Assembly: GCF_004295585.1 (NCBI RefSeq)
Contig: NZ_AP019400.1
Coordinates: forward strand, 2,013,501-2,077,500
Direction: 5' to 3'
Source: Cohnella abietis
GTDB taxonomy: Bacteria > Bacillota > Bacilli > Paenibacillales > Paenibacillaceae
DNA length: 64,000 bases
Shown here: piece by piece, positions 58,842 through 64,000 of the stretch
Layout of the letters: each line of letters begins with the position of its first letter
How positions within the stretch are numbered: position 1 is the stretch's first letter
Translations under genes and position numbers: made by a program
The notes under the pieces: model-generated
What the model saw: only the letters and a program-made list of their open reading frames with translations
What the model was told of the DNA's origin: nothing
Database searches by the model: none

Positions 58842-60239
58842 ATGGCTAAGCAAATGCCCGAAATGGAAGAGTACAAGTACGGGTTTCGCGATGAGCATAA
58901 GGCTATATTCCAATCCGGTAAAGGTCTGACCGAGGAAATCGTTCGTACGATTTCTGAGATGAAGGGCGAGCCAGAATGGATGCTTAAATTCCGCTTGAAG
59001 TCCTTAGAGCAATTCCGGAAGATGGAAATGCCTAAATGGGGCGGAAATATGGATGATCTAGATTTCGAGGAAATCCAGTACTATGTTAAGCCTTCTGAGA
59101 AGCAAGGTAAAACATGGGAAGAGGTTCCTGAAGAAATCAAAGCGACATTTGATAAGCTTGGTATTCCAGAAGCGGAACAGAAATTCCTCGCTGGTGTATC
59201 AGCTCAGTACGAATCCGAGGTTGTATACCACAGCATGCAAGAGGAATTAACGAAGCAAGGCGTTATTTTCTCCGATACGGATTCGGCTATTCGCGAGTAT
59301 CCTGAAATCTTTAAGGAATATTTCGGAACAGTTATCCCGCCTACGGATAACAAATTCGCAGCATTGAACAGCGCAGTATGGTCTGGAGGAAGCTTCATCT
59401 ATGTTCCTAAAGGCGTGCAATGTACGGTTCCGCTTCAAGCGTATTTCCGCATCAACTCGGAAAACATGGGACAATTCGAGCGTACGCTTATCATCGCTGA
59501 TGAAGGTAGCTCCGTTCACTATGTAGAGGGCTGTACAGCGCCTGTATATAGCACGAACTCTCTACACAGCGCAGTTGTTGAGATCATCGTGAAAAAGGAC
59601 GCTCGCGTTCGTTACACGACGATTCAGAACTGGGCTCCGAACATCTACAATCTCGTTACTAAGCGTGCTGTTGCAGAAGAGAATGCAACAATGGAATGGG
59701 TAGATGGTAACATCGGCTCTAAGCTGACGATGAAGTACCCAGCTGTTATCCTTAAAGGACGCGGAGCTAAAGGTATGGTTCTTTCCATCGCTGTAGCGGG
59801 TAAAGGACAGCATCAGGATGCTGGCGCGAAAATGGTTCACTTGGCTCCGGATACGAGCTCGACTATTATTTCCAAGTCGATCTCCAAGCATGGCGGCAAG
59901 GTTACGTATCGTGGTCTGGCTTCCTTTGGTCGCAATGCTGAGGGTGCTAAGGCTAACATCAAGTGTGATACGCTCATCCTAGATGATCAGTCCACAAGTG
60001 ACACGATTCCTTACAATGAAATTATGAACGACAATATTACGCTTGAGCATGAAGCAACTGTTTCTAAGGTATCAGAAGACCAATTGTTCTATCTGATGAG
60101 CCGTGGACTAACTGATGCTGAAGCTACACAAATGATTGTTATGGGCTTCATCGAGCCATTCACTAAAGAATTACCGATGGAGTATGCAGTCGAAATGAAC
60201 CGTCTCATTAAATTTGAGATGGAAGGTAGTATTGGTTAA
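58842..60239 (+). CDS. sufB: Fe-S cluster assembly protein SufB
   Basis: This 465-residue scaffold subunit carries [33 protein letters not shown] and the C-terminal [17 protein letters not shown], all typical. AAGGAGG precedes ATG 58842. It closes the suf operon. The integrase gene of a mobile element ends 81 bases beyond its stop, so the element inserted immediately behind sufB without breaking it. Confidence 0.95.
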   Translation: MAKQMPEMEEYKYGFRDEHKAIFQSGKGLTEEIVRTISEMKGEPEWMLKFRLKSLEQFRKMEMPKWGGNMDDLDFEEIQYYVKPSEKQGKTWEEVPEEIKATFDKLGIPEAEQKFLAGVSAQYESEVVYHSMQEELTKQGVIFSDTDSAIREYPEIFKEYFGTVIPPTDNKFAALNSAVWSGGSFIYVPKGVQCTVPLQAYFRINSENMGQFERTLIIADEGSSVHYVEGCTAPVYSTNSLHSAVVEIIVKKDARVRYTTIQNWAPNIYNLVTKRAVAEENATMEWVDGNIGSKLTMKYPAVILKGRGAKGMVLSIAVAGKGQHQDAGAKMVHLAPDTSSTIISKSISKHGGKVTYRGLASFGRNAEGAKANIKCDTLILDDQSTSDTIPYNEIMNDNITLEHEATVSKVSEDQLFYLMSRGLTDAEATQMIVMGFIEPFTKELPMEYAVEMNRLIKFEMEGSIG

Positions 60240-60246
60240 ACCGCCG

Positions 60247-60271
60247 AAAGCGTTGCTGTAACAACGTTTGT
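60247..60271 (+). terminator. Weak hairpin after sufB
   Basis: CGTTG and CAACG flank a six-base loop, with A-rich 5' and T-rich 3' edges. It may end the suf transcript or belong to the attachment site. Confidence 0.35.
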
Positions 60272-60298
60272 AGGCTGTTTATATAATGGTCAAAATCG

Positions 60299-60320
60299 TT
60301 TGTGCCGATTTTGTGCCGAT
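60299..60320. repeat. Tandem 11-bp repeat at the element edge
   Basis: TTTGTGCCGAT occurs twice in tandem directly before the integrase stop codon. It could be part of the left attachment site or an integrase arm site. The right end of the element is outside the window, so the core cannot be defined. Confidence 0.5.
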
Positions 60321-61484
60321 TCAAAATTGTGTTTGGGTGTAGGAGGCGAACTTTTTAAGTTCGTCTTCTTCAATTTTTTCGGTGATTGATAGGTAGGTAT
60401 CCGCTGTGGTCTTTATCGTCTTGTGTCCTAGTCGCTTCGAAACGAAGACCAGACTTGCTCCTGACTCCAGTAAAAGCACGGCGTGGGTATGTCGGAATCC
60501 ATGTGTCCCCTTGTACTCAACACCAGCATTAATACAGTAATCATTAATTGACTCTCTAACTGTTGAGGGTGTTAGATAGTTGCCCAGGTAGTTTTGAAAA
60601 ATGATATGATCCGTGTTCTGTTGAAACGATACACTACCAAGAATCAGTTCGTTTTGTTTTACTTTGAATCGTTTGAGTTCCCTCAACAGATCCTCATTCA
60701 TTCCGATCGTACGGTAAGAGGATGTATTCTTGAGCGTTGTTAGGATTAATTTATTGTTGTTGTCTCTGCTCGTTTGCCGCTCGACGTTTAGTTGATTTCC
60801 ATTTATGTCTGACCACCTAAGTGCCAAAGTCTCGCTTATCCGTAAACCTGTCTGACTCATAAAATACATAAGCATGTAGTAAATTTGGTATCCTTCAAAT
60901 CTCTGATGCTTGTATCCCTTCATGTAGCTTAAAAGTTGATTTAACTCCCCTAGTGAGAAGAATTTTACATCTTCCTTTTTCTCGGTCTTGTCTTTTACTG
61001 GAACTTTTAGACGATCAGCAGGGCTTTTCTCAAGTACCTCTAATTCGTAGACAGCAAAGTGGAAGATACTCTTCATGATAGATAAATACTTTAGGCATGA
61101 TCCATATGAATATTCTGGTTTCCCCTTCTTATCCAACTTATCAACATACCCTTGTATCCACTTCTTAATGTCAATCCTCTTTGTTTTCATTATTAGTTTG
61201 TTCTCGAAGTCAGGCCTGATATGCAATCGGACGTTACTCTCGGTTTGCCTGTAGGTTGAGTCCTTCAGTTCACGTTTTTTATGTGCCAACCATTCGTCTA
61301 CTACTTCCCCAAACAACATATTGCGGTCGTTTAGCGTTTGACCATAATAGATTCGTTCTTCAACTTTCCCGGCTTGAATCTCCGCTTCCTTTTTTGTGCG
61401 GAACGTACCGATGCTAAACTCTTCTCCATCTCTGGATACCCTAGCTTGCCATTTTCCGCTTTTTAGTTTCCTGTAAGTTGCGAT
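60321..61484 (-). CDS. int: Tyrosine-family phage integrase, ATC start
   Basis: This 387-residue recombinase has an AP2-like arm-binding N-terminus (TYRKLKSGKWQARVSRDG, then IGTFRTKKEAEIQAG), a core-binding SAM-like domain and the catalytic domain with TGLRISETLALRW, HGFRHTHAVLLLE, LGHKTIKTTADTY. The nearest in-frame ATG (61319) would delete the arm domain. An in-frame TAG lies just upstream, and no ATG, GTG or TTG lies between it and the arm domain. ATC 61484 is seven bases after GGAGGA and is the best start. Confidence 0.85.
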   Translation of the reverse strand: MATYRKLKSGKWQARVSRDGEEFSIGTFRTKKEAEIQAGKVEERIYYGQTLNDRNMLFGEVVDEWLAHKKRELKDSTYRQTESNVRLHIRPDFENKLIMKTKRIDIKKWIQGYVDKLDKKGKPEYSYGSCLKYLSIMKSIFHFAVYELEVLEKSPADRLKVPVKDKTEKKEDVKFFSLGELNQLLSYMKGYKHQRFEGYQIYYMLMYFMSQTGLRISETLALRWSDINGNQLNVERQTSRDNNNKLILTTLKNTSSYRTIGMNEDLLRELKRFKVKQNELILGSVSFQQNTDHIIFQNYLGNYLTPSTVRESINDYCINAGVEYKGTHGFRHTHAVLLLESGASLVFVSKRLGHKTIKTTADTYLSITEKIEEDELKKFASYTQTQF

Positions 61485-61566
61485 TTCGCTTCCTCCAATC
61501 GAACATATGTTCTATTTTTATATATAATAAACCGCCACATGACGGGAATTTGTGGGTGTGTGTTGA

Positions 61567-62001
61567 TTATTTTAAACGCTTACTTGGTGGCTGTTTAAGG
61601 TATGCCACCTCTGCTGGAACGCCACACATAGATGCAGCATCGTAGATTGACGCCCCTTCAATTAATAGCTTGTCCGGGATTAATAATTCGACTGCTAGCT
61701 GATTGGCTTCACGTTCAATCTTTTCGATGCTTAACAACGTATGCCGGCGTAGGAACGGTGTATTTATATTTCGATGCAAGATCGCGTGACCGAGCTCGTG
61801 TGCGCATGTATAGAGCTGTTCAGTATAATCAAGATCACTGTTGATGTGTATCATTGGTATTCGTTTATAAGTATTAAAGTAACCCATCATACCGCCAAGG
61901 GGTTCGAATAAGACAAGGATGTTTTTCTTAGCTGCAATCGTGAAAGGATTGTTCGTTCCGTGCTTGCGGGTTAGCTGACTGACTAAGAGTTTAATCCCCA
62001 T
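61567..62001 (-). CDS. ImmA/IrrE-family metallopeptidase
   Basis: This 144-residue protein carries CAHELGHAILHRN, the zinc HExxH motif, and ends with the family's IEREANQLAVELLIPDKLL. ImmA-type proteases cleave the phage or ICE repressor upon DNA damage. It lies 12 bases after the repressor gene on the same strand, as in ICEBs1-like elements. GGAGC precedes the ATG. Confidence 0.9.
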   Translation of the reverse strand: MGIKLLVSQLTRKHGTNNPFTIAAKKNILVLFEPLGGMMGYFNTYKRIPMIHINSDLDYTEQLYTCAHELGHAILHRNINTPFLRRHTLLSIEKIEREANQLAVELLIPDKLLIEGASIYDAASMCGVPAEVAYLKQPPSKRLK

Positions 62002-62013
62002 CCGGCGAGCTCC

Positions 62014-62415
62014 TTATTTGTTTTTATTTGGGTTGAATTTCTGCTTAGCCATTCCCTTTGCCAGTCGCAGAGAATTCTCGAGCGATATCCTCATGAGCTC
62101 TTTTGTTTCGTCATCCATCGGTTCCCCATGGAAAGCTAATGCCTCGTTTGAGTCCAGTTCTCCGATCATACGTTCCAAATCTGTTGCGATGTCGCGCTCT
62201 TCTTTGTGGGATAACGCTTTTTCGTTCAGAGATTCTGCCGTTATGCCAAGAGTAGCACATATTTTCAAAACGTTATCTATAGAAGCATTGGCTAAATCCC
62301 TTTCAATCATTGACCTAATAGTCGTATAGGCTACACCAGATGCTTTGGATAAACTCATAACATTGAACCCTTTTTCCTCGATGATCTTCGAAAGATACTC
62401 GCCTCTACTTACCAC
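62014..62415 (-). CDS. XRE-family phage repressor (CI-like)
   Basis: This 133-residue protein has an N-terminal helix-turn-helix (NVMSLSKASGVAYTTIRSMI) and a helical C-terminus. GTG 62415 follows AGGAGG. It is divergent from a small Cro-like gene and faces four copies of one operator, the layout of a lysogeny switch. The neighbouring ImmA peptidase is the probable agent of its inactivation. Confidence 0.9.
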   Translation of the reverse strand: MVSRGEYLSKIIEEKGFNVMSLSKASGVAYTTIRSMIERDLANASIDNVLKICATLGITAESLNEKALSHKEERDIATDLERMIGELDSNEALAFHGEPMDDETKELMRISLENSLRLAKGMAKQKFNPNKNK

Positions 62416-62436
62416 GATAGGTTCCTCCTAATATTA

Positions 62437-62591
62437 GTTACGTTTTTTCGTAACATTAAACTCATAATATTATACATTTTCACCTTTGTAAATAAAGAAT
62501 ATACGTTATGTCGTAATATTTAGTCTAAAATTAGTTGACTAGTTACTTATCATCGTATATATTAAGTCCAAGAGTTACGACAGTTCGTAAC
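62437..62591. promoter_or_regulatory. Four 18-bp operators of the element's genetic switch
   Basis: GTTACG-N6-CGTAAC occurs perfectly at 62437-62454 and 62574-62591. Weaker copies are TATACG-N6-CGTAAT at 62500-62517 and GTTACT-N6-CGTATA at 62542-62559. The distances between starts are 63, 42 and 32 bases. They span the gap between the divergent repressor and Cro-like genes. Confidence 0.88.
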
Positions 62592-62610
62592 TTCAGGAGG
62601 TGAATATAAC

Positions 62611-62826
62611 ATGTACCCTAATTTGACAGCTGAGCTGGCGCGTAGAGGGTTAAAGCAAAAAGACATCATTCCTGTACTGAAGACAAACCGGCCGGCAACC
62701 GTTTCTGAAAAATTAAATGGTAAAGCACCATTGCTACTCGACGAAGCGTTTCTGATTCAGGCAGCATTCTTTCCGGATCTGTCTCTGGGCTATTTGTTTG
62801 ATAAGGATGTTAAAAACGTCCACTGA
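62611..62826 (+). CDS. Small Cro-like DNA-binding protein
   Basis: This 71-residue protein (LTAELARRGLKQKDIIPVLK, then PATVSEKLNGKAPLLLDEAF) has a helix-turn-helix pattern of the XRE type used by phage Cro-like or antirepressor proteins. AGGAGGTG precedes ATG 62611. It is the first rightward gene of the element, next to the operators. Confidence 0.75.
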   Translation: MYPNLTAELARRGLKQKDIIPVLKTNRPATVSEKLNGKAPLLLDEAFLIQAAFFPDLSLGYLFDKDVKNVH

Positions 62827-62856
62827 AAACGGAATGTCTGAAAGGAGGGATTCAAA

Positions 62857-63123
62857 GTGCTTGCTGTTCAGATTAATGAAGTAGAAGTTAAGCAGCTGTG
62901 CCGTGATCGGATCACGGAGTTAGTAAAGGAAGTAGATGCCGAATACGTATTTTGGGATTCTAAGGAGCTAATGAAACGCACCTGTATGAGTTGGAACTTC
63001 ATTCAGGAACAATTCTTCTTTAACCCTAGATTTCCAAAACGGAAGGTCAATAGCAAGTGGTATTTCCCAGCTAAGGCGACCCGTAAGTTCTTGGAACAGT
63101 GGCTGGACGAACAAACCCAATAA
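62857..63123 (+). CDS. Excisionase-like protein (DUF771 type)
   Basis: This 88-residue protein has a C-terminal winged-helix pattern (WDSKELMKRTCMSWNFIQEQ, then KVNSKWYFPAKATRKFLEQW) like DUF771 proteins of Gram-positive phages. GTG 62857 follows AAGGAGGG. It may act in excision or early regulation. Confidence 0.65.
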   Translation: MLAVQINEVEVKQLCRDRITELVKEVDAEYVFWDSKELMKRTCMSWNFIQEQFFFNPRFPKRKVNSKWYFPAKATRKFLEQWLDEQTQ

Positions 63124-63139
63124 AGCGAGGTGAAAACGG

Positions 63140-63409
63140 ATGATATTAACGGGCGTGGGTAAGGTAGTCCGCGAGGATGCCGAAACAATCGTAATCGATG
63201 AGGGAGACGGCATCGCAACATACAGCAAGCGGTTTTACCGGCTGCCGATTGATCGTAGTGTTGCGGTAGATTGCTGTGAGGTACCTTGGATCATGGATGC
63301 ATGTAATGGCGATGTAAGCGAGTCGGATCGGTGGTTGTTGCCACATTTTACTTTGGAAGATGCGGTCACATCGTATGCAGCGTATCAGATGGCTCCGGTG
63401 CGGTCATGA
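63140..63409 (+). CDS. Hypothetical phage protein, 89 residues
   Basis: The product begins MILTGVGKVVREDAETIVID and contains VDCCEVPWIMDACNGD, with no recognisable domain. GCGAGGTG precedes ATG 63140. Its TGA overlaps the next ATG, so it is part of the tight rightward early operon. Confidence 0.6.
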   Translation: MILTGVGKVVREDAETIVIDEGDGIATYSKRFYRLPIDRSVAVDCCEVPWIMDACNGDVSESDRWLLPHFTLEDAVTSYAAYQMAPVRS

Positions 63410-63540
63410 GCTGGCTTGGTTGGGTAGTGGTGGCAGTCGGTATTGGCATTATGGTATTTACAGCAGTGATGTTTATAGCGTTGGCAAAGACCTTTAAGCA
63501 GTCGGACAAGCGTGCTGAGTTGTTTAGAGACAAGCAGTAA
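63406..63540 (+). CDS. Small single-pass membrane protein, 44 residues
   Basis: The protein consists of one hydrophobic helix (WLGWVVVAVGIGIMVFTAVM) and a charged tail (KTFKQSDKRAELF). It begins at ATG 63406, overlapping the preceding stop as ATGA. No function is assignable. Confidence 0.55.
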   Translation: MSWLGWVVVAVGIGIMVFTAVMFIALAKTFKQSDKRAELFRDKQ

Positions 63541-63553
63541 GGAGTTGCTTCTA

Positions 63554-64000
63554 TTGCAAGCACAGGTTATGCCGTCAATTAACGATCTGATTAAGCAAGG
63601 CGCGATATTCTTTGTCTCTCATTCAGGTGGCAGGGACAGCCAGGCGATGTACGCGAAGGTTCGAGAGATCGTCCCTTATGAGCAAATAGTTGTCGTACAC
63701 GCAGATCTAGGAGAGGTTGAGTGGTCAGGAGTCCAGGATCACATCTGGGCTAATGTGACTCACGGTGTAAATGTGGTACGAGCTGGCAAGACGCTTCTAG
63801 GGATGGTTGAGCAACGCGGCATGTGGCCATCCAGTAGTTGCCGACAGTGCACCAGTGACCTAAAGCGTGGCCCGATTATGAAATTCATCAGGCAGTATCT
63901 CAGGGATCGCGGACTACGAATCGCTGTTAACTGCATGGGTCTTCGTGCTGCAGAGTCCACAGCGAGAGCAAAGAAGATTCCGTTTCGCTTCAACACATCC
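63554..64000 (+). CDS. PAPS-reductase/ATP-pyrophosphatase family protein, partial
   Basis: TTG 63554 lies nine bases after GGAG and the frame stays open to the window edge (149 codons). The product has the PP-loop SGGRDSQAMYAKV, VVVHADLGEVEWSGV and a Cys pair in SSSCRQCTSDLKRGP, as in phage-encoded members of the phosphoadenosine phosphosulfate reductase family. The missing C-terminus prevents assignment to sulfate reduction versus nucleic-acid modification; the latter is more usual in phages. Confidence 0.75.
   Translation, partial: MQAQVMPSINDLIKQGAIFFVSHSGGRDSQAMYAKVREIVPYEQIVVVHADLGEVEWSGVQDHIWANVTHGVNVVRAGKTLLGMVEQRGMWPSSSCRQCTSDLKRGPIMKFIRQYLRDRGLRIAVNCMGLRAAESTARAKKIPFRFNTS

Overview
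The window looks like a chromosome segment from an endospore-forming member of the Paenibacillaceae (Paenibacillus or Cohnella type). This is inferred from strong GGAGG ribosome-binding sites throughout, frequent TTG and GTG starts, sporulation genes (yyaC, yhbH), a sufCDSUB operon, class Ib nrdIEF, an S-layer-anchored giant protein and several DUF families usual in Bacillales. No rRNA, tRNA or CRISPR was seen.

Positions 1-7800 hold a sulfur and amino-acid cluster. It has an SsuE-like FMN reductase, then an operon of ABC ATPase, M20 amidohydrolase, SolA-type oxidase, DinB protein, GNAT acetyltransferase and NtaA-type monooxygenase, then an EamA exporter. The gene mix resembles the Bacillus ytmI/yxe operons for S-alkyl-cysteine salvage (acetylate, oxidise, deacetylate). 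CymR-like boxes lie before this operon and before cysK (34072). Positions 7845-8676 are sixteen 52-bp tandem repeats. Positions 8735-12244 (minus strand) form a four-gene acetoacetate/3-hydroxybutyryl-CoA operon with a divergent LysR gene, followed by a two-component system. An APC permease with an SDR, a stand-alone RND pump, an acyltransferase, yyaC, a 55-bp palindrome, a TolB-like propeller, an MFS pump, an aldose-epimerase-like gene and yhbH come next.

Positions 28645-33207 carry a small gene, sbcD and sbcC. A tubby/LURP-one-like gene, cysK, fourteen 51-bp tandem repeats, an HD-GYP protein, two small membrane proteins and a PAS-GGDEF-EAL protein follow. nrdIEF (40769-44193) has a textbook pair of NrdR boxes. 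A 2041-residue secreted SLH protein (44670-50795) joins a metallophosphoesterase, FnIII, LamG, Ig-like and probable alpha/alpha-barrel domains behind PhoP-type repeats; it is the most unusual gene here. An ECF sigma/anti-sigma pair and sufCDSUB (55054-60239) complete the core genome.

From about 60300 to the window end lies the left end of a prophage or integrative element directly behind sufB: integrase, ImmA-type peptidase, CI-like repressor, Cro-like gene, excisionase-like gene, small proteins and a PAPS-reductase-family gene running off the edge. Its divergent control region holds four copies of one 18-bp operator.

Three genes (solA-like oxidase, sensor kinase, integrase) appear to start at ATT or ATC codons placed correctly behind strong Shine-Dalgarno sequences. 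Conventional start choice would truncate each of them.
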